This document shows positions 45,655-53,876 of a stretch of 64,000 bases of DNA, piece after piece. The first letter of the stretch is position 1, and the number at the start of each line of letters is the position of its first letter. Made by a program: the position numbers and the translations under genes. The stretch covers positions 806,001 through 870,000 of the forward strand of contig CAWADL010000024.1 of NCBI GenBank assembly GCA_963780825.1, given 5' to 3'. The DNA is from Roseiarcus sp963780825 (GTDB lineage Bacteria; Pseudomonadota; Alphaproteobacteria; Rhizobiales; Beijerinckiaceae). The notes beneath the pieces are model-generated. The model was not told the DNA's origin. It was given only the letters and a program-made list of their open reading frames with translations, and ran no database searches.

Positions 45655-46512
45655 CTACGCCGCTTCCTCAAGCACAAGATGCCCGACCGCCGTGTTCGAC
45701 GCCGGCACGTGGTAGAACCGGTGCACGACTTTCGGCTTCGGGCCGCCGGCGACATCCGCCATCGCGCCACGCGCAATCAACCACATCACAAGCTCGATGC
45801 CCTCTGAGCCCGCCTCGCGAACATAGTCGATGTTGGGCATCTTCGCGAGCGCCTTGGGATCGTCAATCAGCAGATCGAGAAACTTGTTGTCCCATTCCCT
45901 GTTGATGAGGCCCGCGCGGGGCCCTTGAAGCTGATGGCTCATGCCACCCGTGCCCCAGATCTGCACGTTGAGATCCTCAGGATAGCTTCGGATCGCCTGG
46001 CCGATCGCCTGACCCAGCGCGAAGCAGCGCGCCCCCGACGGCACCGGGTGCTGCACGACGTTGACCGCAAACGGAATGATCTTGCACGGCCATTGCTTGA
46101 CCTCGCCGAACACACAACTCAGCGGCACCGTGAGGCCGTGGTCGACGTCAATTTCGTTGACCATCGTCAGATCGAAATCTCGTTGAATCACCTCGGAGGC
46201 GATGTGTGAGGCCAGCTCGGGGTGTCCAATCACGGGGGGAACCGGCCGCGCGCCATAGCCTTCATCCGCGGGATTAAACTCCGGCCCCGTCATGATCGCA
46301 AAGGTCGGGATCATCGCCAGGCTGAAGGCGGTGGCGTGATCGTTGTAGACGAGGAAGATCACGTCGGGATTGTGCGCCTTCTCCCATTGTTTGGTGAAAT
46401 CATAGCCGGCAAACACCGGCTTCCAATAATCCTCATGCGTCTTGCCGAGGTCGAACGCGGCGCCGACCGCGGGGATGTGCGAGGTGTAAAGCGAGGAGGT
46501 TATGCGCGCCAT
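45655..46512 (-). CDS. ligB: Protocatechuate 4,5-dioxygenase, beta subunit
   Basis: Catalytic subunit of the extradiol dioxygenase that opens the protocatechuate ring between carbons 4 and 5. Iron ligands visible are His12 in LYTSHIPAVG, His59 in VYNDHATAF, and a Glu in the C-terminal GSEGIELVMW. HPVPSGARC and GTGGMSHQLQGPRAG hold further active-site His. It has 285 residues, as usual for the LigB superfamily. The alpha subunit gene precedes it by 24 bp. The repeat region at 45464-45617 lies downstream, between it and ligC. Confidence 0.95.
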   Translation of the reverse strand: MARITSSLYTSHIPAVGAAFDLGKTHEDYWKPVFAGYDFTKQWEKAHNPDVIFLVYNDHATAFSLAMIPTFAIMTGPEFNPADEGYGARPVPPVIGHPELASHIASEVIQRDFDLTMVNEIDVDHGLTVPLSCVFGEVKQWPCKIIPFAVNVVQHPVPSGARCFALGQAIGQAIRSYPEDLNVQIWGTGGMSHQLQGPRAGLINREWDNKFLDLLIDDPKALAKMPNIDYVREAGSEGIELVMWLIARGAMADVAGGPKPKVVHRFYHVPASNTAVGHLVLEEAA

Positions 46513-46536
46513 TTCCGGTGTCCTTGAAATCGCCTG

Positions 46537-46950
46537 TCAGTCCTTGGCGGGGCGCTGCGCGTCGCCGCTCTCGCCGATCTTGCGGTTGCCCTCGATACTG
46601 CGGCCGCCCTTGATCATCATCGCGCGATAATCCTGCTCGCTCATGCCCGTCATCGAGCCAGCCATCTGCTGAAAACTCTTGCCGTCGGTCGCGCCGATCT
46701 TCGACAGGAAATAGATGTTGCCGCCGAGGGCCATCATCCGGTTGAGATCGCGAGAAAGCACCGCCTGTTTCTGCTCCTCGGTCATTTTCCATTCATCGAG
46801 GTAGGCGCGTTCGTTGGCTTTGAATTTCGTTCGGTTGTCGGCCTTCATCAGCGACATGCAGAACTGATTGAGCCAATAGCCCTTGCGTGATTGCTCCCCG
46901 TCAAACACGACGGTGCCGGGAATTTCCTTGAACTCTTTGTCGAGAGCCAT
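46537..46950 (-). CDS. ligA: Protocatechuate 4,5-dioxygenase, alpha subunit
   Basis: Small helical lid subunit of the LigAB dioxygenase. The start at 46950 (MALDKEFKEIPGTVVFDG) has GGGAGGAGC just before it and overlaps the ligI stop (TGATG), which decides the start. Landmarks are GYWLNQFCMSLMKADNRTKF, ERAYLDEWKMTEEQKQAVL and RDLNRMMALGGNIYFLSKIG. The length of 137 residues is normal. With ligB 24 bp downstream it makes a coupled pair. Confidence 0.94.
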   Translation of the reverse strand: MALDKEFKEIPGTVVFDGEQSRKGYWLNQFCMSLMKADNRTKFKANERAYLDEWKMTEEQKQAVLSRDLNRMMALGGNIYFLSKIGATDGKSFQQMAGSMTGMSEQDYRAMMIKGGRSIEGNRKIGESGDAQRPAKD

Positions 46951-47897
46951 CAGCTCCTCCCTTGTTCGGGCCAATACAGCCGCATCGGATTGTCGACGAG
47001 CAGCTTGCGTTGCAACTCGGCCGTCGGCGCGATCTGCGGAATATAATCAACCAACAGGCCGTCGTCGGGCATATGGCCCTTCAAGTTCGGATGTGGCCAG
47101 TCCGTGCCCCAGAGGACACGGTCCGGGAACTCCTCCACCACACGGCGCGCGAAGGGCACGACGTCCTGATACGCCGCCTGCTCGCCGTTCAGCGCCGGCG
47201 GCCCGGAGACGGAAAGCCGCTCGGGACAGGAGACCTTGCTCCAGACATTTTTATGCTCGCGCATGAATTTGAGGAACAGCGAGAACTCCGGCCCGTCGAT
47301 TGGCTTGGTCACGTCCGGCCGGCCCATGTGGTCGACGACGACCGTCGTCGGCAGCGTCGTGAAGAAATCCCAGAGTTCGGGCAGGTCGACCGCCTCAAAA
47401 TAGATCACCACCTGCCAGCCATGTTTGGCGATGCGCGCCGCGATCTCCATCAGTTCGTCGCGCGGCGTGAAATCGACCAGCCGCTTGACGAAATTGAAGC
47501 GGACCCCGCGGACGCCCGCGTCGTGCAGCCGCTTCAACTCGTCGTCGGAAATATCCCGCTTGACGGTGGCGATGCCGCGCGCGCGGCCGCCGCTGGCCAG
47601 CAGCGCATCCACCATCGCGCGATTGTCGGCGCCATGGCAGGTCGCCTGCACGACCACGTTGCGCGCAAAACCCAGCCGATCGCGCAGTGCGAACAATTGT
47701 TGTTTGCTCGCATCGCACGGCGTGTATTTGCGCTCCGGCGCAAACGGAAATTCCGCGCCGGGACCAAACACGTGGCAATGCGCATCTACGGCGCCAGGGG
47801 GAACAACGAAGCGCGGTTTCGACGGGCCATCGTACCAATCGAGCCAGCCTTTGGTCTTCTCGAACGGCCCGCTGACGGGCTTGCCTTCAGTCGACAT
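46950..47897 (-). CDS. ligI: 2-pyrone-4,6-dicarboxylate hydrolase
   Basis: Amidohydrolase-fold lactonase that opens 2-pyrone-4,6-dicarboxylate to 4-oxalomesaconate. The start at 47897 (MSTEGKPVSGPFEKTKGWLD) gives 315 residues. AVDAHCHVFGPG is the HxH motif of strand 1, VVDHMGRPDV the strand-7 region and WGTDWPHPNLKGHMPDDG the strand-8 Asp. It needs no metal in characterised members. The gene overlaps ligK by 11 bp upstream and ligA by the stop codon downstream. Confidence 0.93.
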   Translation of the reverse strand: MSTEGKPVSGPFEKTKGWLDWYDGPSKPRFVVPPGAVDAHCHVFGPGAEFPFAPERKYTPCDASKQQLFALRDRLGFARNVVVQATCHGADNRAMVDALLASGGRARGIATVKRDISDDELKRLHDAGVRGVRFNFVKRLVDFTPRDELMEIAARIAKHGWQVVIYFEAVDLPELWDFFTTLPTTVVVDHMGRPDVTKPIDGPEFSLFLKFMREHKNVWSKVSCPERLSVSGPPALNGEQAAYQDVVPFARRVVEEFPDRVLWGTDWPHPNLKGHMPDDGLLVDYIPQIAPTAELQRKLLVDNPMRLYWPEQGRS

Positions 47898-48571
47898 ATC
47901 GAAGCCCTGCTTTGGCGAGCGGCTCGCGCATCTTGTACATGTCGAGCCCCAGCACACCGGTCGCCAGTTTCTCGCGCTTGTCGCCTTCGTTCGCCTCGCG
48001 CGCCGCCGCAGCCTCGGCGGTCTTCGCGACCCAGGCCGCGGGCACGACCACCACGCCGTCATCGTCGGCAACGATGGCGTCGCCCGGTTGGACTGCCGCG
48101 CCGGCGCAAACAATGGGAATGTTGACGGAGCCGAGCGTCGACTTCACCGTGCCCTTGGCGCTGACGCATTTGCTCCATACGGGGAAGCCCATTTCGGTCA
48201 GCGTTTTCACGTCGCGCACGCCCGGCGTCGATGATCAGCGCGCGCGCGCCGCGCGCCTTGAACGAGGTCGCCAGCAAATCCCCGAAGTAACCGTCTGTGC
48301 ATTCGGCGGTGATCGCGGCGACGACGATGTCGCCGGGTTGCACCTGTTCGGCGGCGACATGCATCATCCAATTGTCGCCGGGATGCAGCAGCACCGTGAC
48401 CGCCGTGCCGGAGACGCTCGCGCCGGCGTAGATCGGGCGCATGTAAGGTTTCAACAATCCAACGCGGCCCATCGCCTCGTGCACGGTCGCGACGCCGTAT
48501 TTGGCAAGCGCATCGGTCGCGGCGCGGTCGGCGCGCGCGATGTTGCGGCGGACGATGCCGAGTTCGGTCAT
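47887..48571 (-). CDS. ligK: 4-carboxy-4-hydroxy-2-oxoadipate aldolase / oxaloacetate decarboxylase (frameshifted)
   Basis: Last enzyme of the pathway, splitting 4-carboxy-4-hydroxy-2-oxoadipate to pyruvate and oxaloacetate. The start at 48571 (MTELGIVRRNIARADRAATD) gives about 228 residues. Active-site segments are LHPGDNWMMHVAAEQVQPGD, ARALIIDAG followed by VRDVKTLTEMGFPVW (after the break) and PGDAIVADDDGVVVVP. The frame breaks at 48221-48223, where CCC carries one base too many; two Cs restore IDAGVRDV. It overlaps ligI by 11 bp. The gene family (RraA-like/HMG aldolase) is clear. Confidence 0.9.
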
Positions 48572-48600
48572 ATCGTATTCTCCTTCGATCGCATCCGCCC

Positions 48601-48744
48601 CGTCATTGCGAGCGAAGCGAAGCAATCCAGCGGTAGGACGCAGCTACCGGCGCCGTCCGAGGAGGTTTTGCCGCCTCCGCACATGAAAACTTGAACCGAC
48701 GCATCGCGGCGCGGCTGGGTTGCTTCGCTTCGCTCGCAATGACG
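48601..48744. repeat. Inverted repeat of the CATTGCGAGCGAAGCGAAGCAA type
   Basis: Two 25-bp arms, 48601-48625 and 48720-48744, perfect complements, flank about 94 bp between ligJ and ligK. This sequence is a very common intergenic repeat in Alphaproteobacteria. As part of the ligJ-ligK spacer, it could affect operon mRNA processing. Confidence 0.8.
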
Positions 48745-48759
48745 AAGTGAGCGCATCAT

Positions 48760-49788
48760 CTAGTGCCCCCGCGCCTTCAGCGCCGCGTCGAGCCGCGGAT
48801 AGACCCGCCGCGCGTTTAGTTCGTAGATCTGGCGGCGCTGCTCGGCGTTCAGGTTGAGCGTTCCCTCTATGTAACGCTTGGTGTCGTCGTAATTGTGCCC
48901 TGTCTCCGGATCGATCCCGCGCACCGCGCCGATCATCTCGCTGGCGAACAATACGTTCTCGACCGGTATCACCTTCGTCAGCAAATCGATTCCTGGTTGA
49001 TGATAGACGCAGGTGTCGAAGAACACATTCTTCAACAAATGCTCCTTCAGCAGCGGCTTCTTCAACTCCTGCGCCAGCCCGCGATATCGCCCCCAATGAT
49101 AAGGCGCGGCGCCGCCGCCGTGGGGAATGATGAAGCGCATCGTCGGGAAATCCTTGAACAGATCGCCCTGGATCAACTGCATGACCGCCGTCGTATCGGC
49201 GTTGATGTAATGCGCCCCCGTCGTATGAAAGCAGGCGTTGCAGCTGGTCGAGACATGCACCATCGCGGGGATGTCATACTCAACCATCTTCTCGTAAATC
49301 GGATACCAATATTTGTCGGTCAGCGGCGGGCTGGTCCAATGGCCGCCCGAGGGATCCGGATTTAAGTTGATCGCGACGAAGCCATACTCCCGCACGCATT
49401 TTTCCAGCTCGGGAATGCAGGTTTTCGGATCGACGCCCGGGCTCTGCGGCAGCATCGCCGCGCCGATAAATTGATCCGGAAACAGCTTGGTCACCCGGAA
49501 AATCATCTCGTTGCAGATCGCGGCCCATGTCGAGGACACCTCGAAATCACCAATGTGATGCGCCATGAAACTCGCGCGCGGCGAGAAGATCGTCAGATCG
49601 CTGCCGCGCTCGCGCATGAATTTGAGCTGATTGGTCTCAATCGATTGCCTCAACTCGTCGTCGGAGATTTTCAGGCTCGACGGCGACGGCTTTTTCGCCG
49701 CGTCGTTGATGCCGGCGATCTGCGCGTTGCGCCAGTCCTCCAGCGCCTTGGGCGCCGTGGTGTAATGACCGTGGCAATCTATGATCAT
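48760..49788 (-). CDS. ligJ: 4-oxalomesaconate hydratase
   Basis: Amidohydrolase-fold hydratase that converts 4-oxalomesaconate to 4-carboxy-4-hydroxy-2-oxoadipate. The start at 49788 (MIIDCHGHYTTAPKALEDWR) gives 342 residues and the strand-1 metal motif CHGHY. Further landmarks are DLTIFSPRASFMAHHIGDFE, AINLNPDPSGGHW, MVHVSTSCNACFHTTG, FIIPHGGGAAPYHWGRYRG and NVLFASEMIGAVRGIDPE. It is the first gene of the operon. The 180-bp gap upstream, shared with the divergent DUF2177 gene, should contain the lig promoter. No regulator gene is adjacent. Confidence 0.92.
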   Translation of the reverse strand: MIIDCHGHYTTAPKALEDWRNAQIAGINDAAKKPSPSSLKISDDELRQSIETNQLKFMRERGSDLTIFSPRASFMAHHIGDFEVSSTWAAICNEMIFRVTKLFPDQFIGAAMLPQSPGVDPKTCIPELEKCVREYGFVAINLNPDPSGGHWTSPPLTDKYWYPIYEKMVEYDIPAMVHVSTSCNACFHTTGAHYINADTTAVMQLIQGDLFKDFPTMRFIIPHGGGAAPYHWGRYRGLAQELKKPLLKEHLLKNVFFDTCVYHQPGIDLLTKVIPVENVLFASEMIGAVRGIDPETGHNYDDTKRYIEGTLNLNAEQRRQIYELNARRVYPRLDAALKARGH

Positions 49789-49918
49789 AGGCGTTCCCGT
49801 CCCCGGAGGCCTCCCTTGCCTCTGGCGCGATCTTAGCCGAGCAGGCCGACCTGGCAAATGCCTCTGGCGCCCGAGCCGATCCTATTGCGCATGTCGCGGT
49901 TTGATGAAGCGGTCGAAA

Positions 49919-49948
49919 TGATCCGTTCGCGAAACGCCAACGTAACTC
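49919..49948 (+). promoter_or_regulatory. Probable RpoE (ECF11) promoter upstream of the DUF2177 gene
   Basis: TGATCC at 49919-49924, 18 bases, then TAACTC at 49943-49948. Spacing and sequence match the promoter upstream of rpoE in this window and resemble the Rhodobacter-type RpoE consensus as I remember it (TGATCC with TAAGTA). The gene starts 23 bases further on. Confidence 0.65.
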
Positions 49949-49970
49949 TCGAATAATAGCGGAGACGCAT

Positions 49971-50387
49971 TTGCCCGTTTTTGTGTGGGTCTATTTGGCG
50001 GGATTGATCGCGATGTTGATCCCGGACGCTGTCTGGCTGACCTTTGCCGGTCCGGCGCTCTATCGCCCAGCGCTTGGCGACCTGCTCGCGGAGAGCTTTT
50101 CCCCGATTCCCGCGATATTGTTCTACCTGCTCTATGTGTTTGGACTTACGACGCTTTCGGCCGGGCGCGACTGGGTGGAATCGGCGCGGCGCGGCGCACT
50201 GTTCGGACTTTGCGCCTACGGAACCTATGACCTTACGAATCAGGCGACGCTTCGCCACTGGCCGACCTATCTGACGCTCGCCGATCTCGGGTGGGGAACC
50301 CTGCTTTCGGCATTCGCCGCCGCGATCGCAGCCTTGGCTCGTGGACGCCTCACGTCGTCCGCGGCGGCCGTGGCCAGAACGCACTGA
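49971..50387 (+). CDS. DUF2177 family membrane protein
   Basis: A 138-residue protein with four hydrophobic segments (VYLAGLIAMLIPDAVWLTFA, SPIPAILFYLLYVFGLTTL, GALFGLCAYGTYDLTNQATL, TLLSAFAAAIAALARG). GLCAYGTYDLTNQATLR is a DUF2177 mark. The start is TTG at 49971, after GGAG with six bases spacing. Members often sit beside ChrR, DUF1295 and CFA-type genes in singlet-oxygen response islands, as here. The 3' end overlaps the convergent DUF1295 gene by 38 bp. Function unknown. Confidence 0.85.
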   Translation: MPVFVWVYLAGLIAMLIPDAVWLTFAGPALYRPALGDLLAESFSPIPAILFYLLYVFGLTTLSAGRDWVESARRGALFGLCAYGTYDLTNQATLRHWPTYLTLADLGWGTLLSAFAAAIAALARGRLTSSAAAVARTH

Positions 50388-51165
50388 CCCGAGCGGCGTA
50401 TCGCTCGAAGGCCTCGCCGCGCGAACGCCGCATCGCCTCTTCCGTCGGCGGCACGCCCGAGACATGCACCAGCAGTCCGTACATCTCCGCAGGCGCAAGC
50501 CAAGCTAGCCAGCCCAGCGGATAGCCGGAATGCGCCGCCAGCAGGGGCAACCCGAGCCAGCCGAGCCATTCAAAGAAATAGTTGGGATGGCGCGACCAAC
50601 TCCACAGTCCCGTGTCGCAAATCTCGCCACGGTTGTTGGGGTCCTTTTTGAAAGCCGCCATTTGCGCGTCGGCGACGGCTTCCCCGATCAGCGCCGCGGC
50701 GAACACCAGCAGGGCGAGCGCGTCGCGAAGACCGATGTCCCCTGGCGCGCCGGCGGCGACATAAGCCGCGAGCGCCAACGGCCAGGCCGCGACGGCCTGT
50801 AGCTGCAGGAACAGAAACATTCGCAGCGGCGCCGCTTCGCCCCATTGCTCTTTCAGCGCCGCGTATCGAGCGTCTTCGCCGTGCCTGGCGCGCCGCCACA
50901 GATAAAAGCCGAGCCGCGCGGCCCAGATCGCGAGATAGAGAACGACGAGCAACGCCCGCGGCCAGCGATCGGCGCCGATGACGGCGGCGCCGATCCCCGC
51001 AAGCCCCGTCGCCATCGACCATATCGCGTCGACCCGACCGGAGCGCCCGCTCCTCTGCCCGATCCACCACGCGCCCGCCATCGCAAGGGATAGGAAGACG
51101 GCAACGCCAAGCGCAGTGATCAAGATCAAATGCCGATGAGTCGCTGTACGACGCGGCCGATCCAT
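50350..51165 (-). CDS. DUF1295 (steroid 5-alpha-reductase-like) membrane protein
   Basis: A polytopic protein of about 271 residues. The C-terminal motif GLWSWSRHPNYFFEWLGWLG, which binds the cofactor in isoprenylcysteine methyltransferase and 5-alpha-reductase-like proteins, is present, as is DAIWSMATGLAG near the N-terminus. The start is uncertain: ATG at 51165 overlaps chrR by 40 bp, and a TTG that overlaps the chrR stop at about 51130 is an alternative. The gene follows chrR directly and is part of the rpoE transcript. It may reduce or methylate a membrane lipid under photo-oxidative stress; that is inference. Confidence 0.85.
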   Translation of the reverse strand: MDRPRRTATHRHLILITALGVAVFLSLAMAGAWWIGQRSGRSGRVDAIWSMATGLAGIGAAVIGADRWPRALLVVLYLAIWAARLGFYLWRRARHGEDARYAALKEQWGEAAPLRMFLFLQLQAVAAWPLALAAYVAAGAPGDIGLRDALALLVFAAALIGEAVADAQMAAFKKDPNNRGEICDTGLWSWSRHPNYFFEWLGWLGLPLLAAHSGYPLGWLAWLAPAEMYGLLVHVSGVPPTEEAMRRSRGEAFERYAARVSAFWPRPPRTT

Positions 51166-51758
51166 CCCTGCAACAATAACCGCCCCTCGACTGCCGCCAG
51201 GCAGATGCATTCCCCTTCGGAATCGACGATCGGCTGGTGGTCAACGTCTTCGTCGGCCTCGACGCAGTCGCCGGCGACATAACGTCCGAGATCGTCGTGG
51301 AACGAGCCCTTCAGGACTTGGGTGTATTCGACCCCGGAATGGGTGTGCTGCGGGATATTCCGTCCCGGCGCGACCTTCAGCATGATGACGTTCGCGTCCG
51401 GCGCGTAGGGCAGCGTCAGCCTGCGCCATTCGAAGCCGTGACCCACCGCGCGCCAAGGCGGCAATTCGATTCGATCCAGGGGCGCGGGAAATTCGGACCC
51501 CCGCCGAGCCGCCGGCGCCGCTTTCGCGGCCGCGGGCGCGTCGAGCCTCGCGAGGTTGGCGGCGAACATTTCCGGGGCCACCCGCTGCGCCGGACTCTCG
51601 GCCAGCAAAGCCCCGCCGGTCGCCTCGAACAACCCGACGCGCACCCGGCATTCGGCGCAACCCGTGAGATGTGTCGCGATGACCAAGCTCGGGCCGGCCC
51701 CCAACCGACCAGCGGCGTATCGCGCAAGCGTATCATCAAAGGGGTGATGCAAATTCAC
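51126..51758 (-). CDS. chrR: ChrR-type anti-sigma factor with cupin domain
   Basis: Zinc-binding anti-sigma factor holding RpoE inactive until singlet oxygen or organic peroxide acts. The N-terminal anti-sigma domain has HxxxCxxC in THLTGCAECRVRVG and an upstream His (LHHPFDDTLARYA). The C-terminal cupin (residues about 95-205) has LKVAPGRNIPQHTHSGVEYT, HDDLGRYVAGDCVEADEDVDH with the metal-binding His and Glu. It has 210 residues, as in Rhodobacter. Its ATG overlaps the rpoE stop by 4 bp. The pairing with an ECF11-type sigma makes the call firm. Confidence 0.92.
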   Translation of the reverse strand: MNLHHPFDDTLARYAAGRLGAGPSLVIATHLTGCAECRVRVGLFEATGGALLAESPAQRVAPEMFAANLARLDAPAAAKAAPAARRGSEFPAPLDRIELPPWRAVGHGFEWRRLTLPYAPDANVIMLKVAPGRNIPQHTHSGVEYTQVLKGSFHDDLGRYVAGDCVEADEDVDHQPIVDSEGECICLAAVEGRLLLQGWIGRVVQRLIGI

Positions 51759-52372
51759 CGTTCCGTCTCCAGCATCGCTCTGATCTTCGCCATTGCCAGC
51801 CGCACCCGCGACTTCACAGTGCCCAGGGGTATGCCGAGTTCGCGAGCGATCTCGGCGTGCGGCTTCTCCGAATAGAACGAAAGCCGGAGAACCAGCGCTT
51901 GCTCGCGCGAAAGCTTGTCGAGCGCCGCGCGGACTTTGGCTTCGCGCTCGCCCGTTAGCGCCTGCGTCTCCGCGGAATCCACCAGTTCGATCTCGGGCTC
52001 GCCGAGCGCGGCGACGCCGTTGCGGCGACGCGTCGCCCTCCGGGCGAGATCGATGCGCAAATTGCGCCCGATGGTAAAGATCCAGGTGCTGACGGCGGCT
52101 TGCCGCGGATCATAAAGATCGGCCTTGCGCCAAACCGTAACCATCGTCTCCTGCGCAATCTCCTCGGCGTCCGTCGCGCTCAGGCCCGCGCGCTGCATGA
52201 AACCGATGAGGCGCGGCGCAAAATATTGGAACAGCCTTCCATAGGCCGCGCGATCGCGATCACGCGCCACGGCCGTCATCAGGTCCTTTAGCTCTTCGCT
52301 CGTCACGCTCGTCCCGCCGACCGCGCGAAGGATATCGCGGCTTGGCGAACCTTGAGCAAGTCCGAAGGGCAT
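51755..52372 (-). CDS. rpoE: RpoE-like ECF sigma factor (ECF11)
   Basis: Extracytoplasmic-function sigma factor, 205 residues from ATG at 52372 (MPFGLAQGSPSRD), which has GGGAG eight bases upstream. Region 2 is YGRLFQYFAPRLIGFMQRAG and DAEEIAQETMVTVWRKADLY; region 4 is LSREQALVLRLSFYSEKPHA followed by EIARELGIPLGTVKSRVRLA. It is coupled to chrR by a 4-bp overlap. A matching promoter lies at 52398-52427, so it probably drives its own synthesis. The sigma and anti-sigma pair control oxidative (singlet oxygen) stress genes in related bacteria. Confidence 0.92.
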   Translation of the reverse strand: MPFGLAQGSPSRDILRAVGGTSVTSEELKDLMTAVARDRDRAAYGRLFQYFAPRLIGFMQRAGLSATDAEEIAQETMVTVWRKADLYDPRQAAVSTWIFTIGRNLRIDLARRATRRRNGVAALGEPEIELVDSAETQALTGEREAKVRAALDKLSREQALVLRLSFYSEKPHAEIARELGIPLGTVKSRVRLAMAKIRAMLETER

Positions 52373-52397
52373 GCTGCGCGCTCCCTGTCTTGCATCG

Positions 52398-52427
52398 ATG
52401 TTACGTCTTCCGGCCTTCAGTGGATCA
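52398..52427 (-). promoter_or_regulatory. Probable autoregulated promoter of rpoE
   Basis: On the minus strand TGATCC (52422-52427), 18 bases, TAACAT (52398-52403). The -10 lies 25 bases before the rpoE ATG. It matches the element upstream of DUF2177 at 49919 in both boxes and spacing. Confidence 0.7.
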
Positions 52428-52442
52428 GGGATAGGCGTCCAA

Positions 52443-52505
52443 GGAGCGTCGGCGTCCACGCCGACGACACGACGGCGACGACGTCGGCGTGGACGCCGAC
52501 GCTCC
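52443..52505. repeat. REP-like palindrome, family A copy 2
   Basis: Perfect 23-bp arms, 52443-52465 (GGAGCGTCGGCGTCCACGCC...) and 52483-52505, with a 17-base loop. The arms are identical in sequence to those of the copy at 63386. It lies in the divergent gap between rpoE and the amine oxidase gene, so it may separate their promoters. Confidence 0.9.
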
Positions 52506-52571
52506 GCGACCGCGGCTACATCTGGCGTCCGATCGCAGCGTATATAGGGACTGAACGGGCGGATTATCGGA

Positions 52572-53876
52572 ATGGCGCAACGCAAAACAGTAGCGGTAAT
52601 CGGCTCGGGCGTCTCAGGGCTCTCCGCCGCGTGGCTCTTGGCGCGTTCGCGCGACGTGACGCTTTACGAAGCGGCGGACCGGCTCGGCGGCCATAGCGAC
52701 ACGTTTGATTGGGACGGAGTCGGCGTCGATTGCGGCTTCATCGTCTACAACGAACGCACCTATCCAAATCTGACGGCGCTGTTCCGGCATTTGAACATCG
52801 CGACCGAGCCCAGCGACATGTCATTTGCGGTCTCGATCGACGATGGCGATTTCGAATATTCGGGCGGCGGTTTGCGCGGCCTCATCGCGCAAAAGGAAAA
52901 CGTGCTGAAGCCGCGCTATTGGTCGATGCTGAGAGACATGCTTCGCTTCTTTCGCGAGGCGCCAAAGGATCTGACGAAAGGCGATCTCGGGTCGCTTGGC
53001 GAATATCTGGATGCGCGACGCTACGGTCGAGCGTTCCGCCAGGATTATCTCTACCCGATGGCCGCGGCCGTCTGGTCGACGCCGGCGATGCGCGTGATGG
53101 ATTTCCCGGCGGCGAATTTCATCCGCTTCAACGCCAATCACGGCCTGCTTGATCTCGTCGGCCGGCCGATCTGGCGCACGGTCGCCGGCGGCAGCCGCAA
53201 CTATGTCCGCGCGCTGGCGGGGGAAGTCAGGACGCAGCGATTCGGCTGCGCCGTACGCGCGGTGCGGCGCTGCGACGCCGGGGTCGAAGTGATCGGCGCC
53301 GACGGCGAAGTCCGAAAATATGACGACGTCGTCATCGCCTCGCATGCCGACGAAGCGCTTGGCTTGCTCAGCACGCCAACCGAGGCCGAACAAAGCCTTC
53401 TCGGACGCTTTGCCTATGTCAACAACCAAGCGACGCTGCACACTGACGTTCGCGCGATGCCGAAGCGGCGGGCCGCCTGGTCGAGCTGGAATTATCTTGC
53501 CAATGACGACAGCGCCGGCCGGCGGTTGTTCGTCAGCTACTGGATGAACAAGCTGCAGCGCTTGCCGGGGCGTCCTGACGTGTTCTTGACGCTCAACTGC
53601 CCTTGGGCAATCCCTGACGCATCCGTGCTGAGGAGGGTATCCTACCGGCACCCTTTGTTCGACTCGCAGTCGTTTGCGGCGCAAGCCGAGCTCTGGCAGC
53701 TGCAGGGCGTCGGCGGTATTTGGTTCTGCGGCGCCTACTTCGGCTTCGGCTTTCATGAAGACGGCTTGCAAGCCGGCCTCGCGGTCGCGGAAGCGATCGG
53801 CGGCGTCAATCGGCCTTGGCGCGTGGCGGGTGAGAGCGATCGGTTGGCTTTGCCTCCGCGGAGGCTCGCGGAATGA
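52572..53876 (+). CDS. FAD-dependent amine-oxidase-like oxidoreductase
   Basis: Flavoprotein of 434 residues. The dinucleotide motif VAVIGSGVSGLSAAWLLARS and the second FAD motif LYEAADRLGGHSDTF are at the N-terminus. GVDCGFIVYNERTYPNLTAL and YLYPMAAAVWSTPAMRVMDF follow, and GIWFCGAYFGFGFHEDGLQ near the C-terminus is the usual FAD site. In related bacteria this gene sits with DUF1365 and a CFA-type methyltransferase in the RpoE regulon and helps build modified (furan or cyclopropane) fatty acids; the precise reaction here is inferred. It is coupled to the DUF1365 gene by ATGA. Confidence 0.88.
   Translation: MAQRKTVAVIGSGVSGLSAAWLLARSRDVTLYEAADRLGGHSDTFDWDGVGVDCGFIVYNERTYPNLTALFRHLNIATEPSDMSFAVSIDDGDFEYSGGGLRGLIAQKENVLKPRYWSMLRDMLRFFREAPKDLTKGDLGSLGEYLDARRYGRAFRQDYLYPMAAAVWSTPAMRVMDFPAANFIRFNANHGLLDLVGRPIWRTVAGGSRNYVRALAGEVRTQRFGCAVRAVRRCDAGVEVIGADGEVRKYDDVVIASHADEALGLLSTPTEAEQSLLGRFAYVNNQATLHTDVRAMPKRRAAWSSWNYLANDDSAGRRLFVSYWMNKLQRLPGRPDVFLTLNCPWAIPDASVLRRVSYRHPLFDSQSFAAQAELWQLQGVGGIWFCGAYFGFGFHEDGLQAGLAVAEAIGGVNRPWRVAGESDRLALPPRRLAE

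Noticed and set aside
46962..48125. Open frame of 387 codons on the plus strand
   Set aside because: Antisense to ligI and ligK; composition is Arg-rich with no domain.
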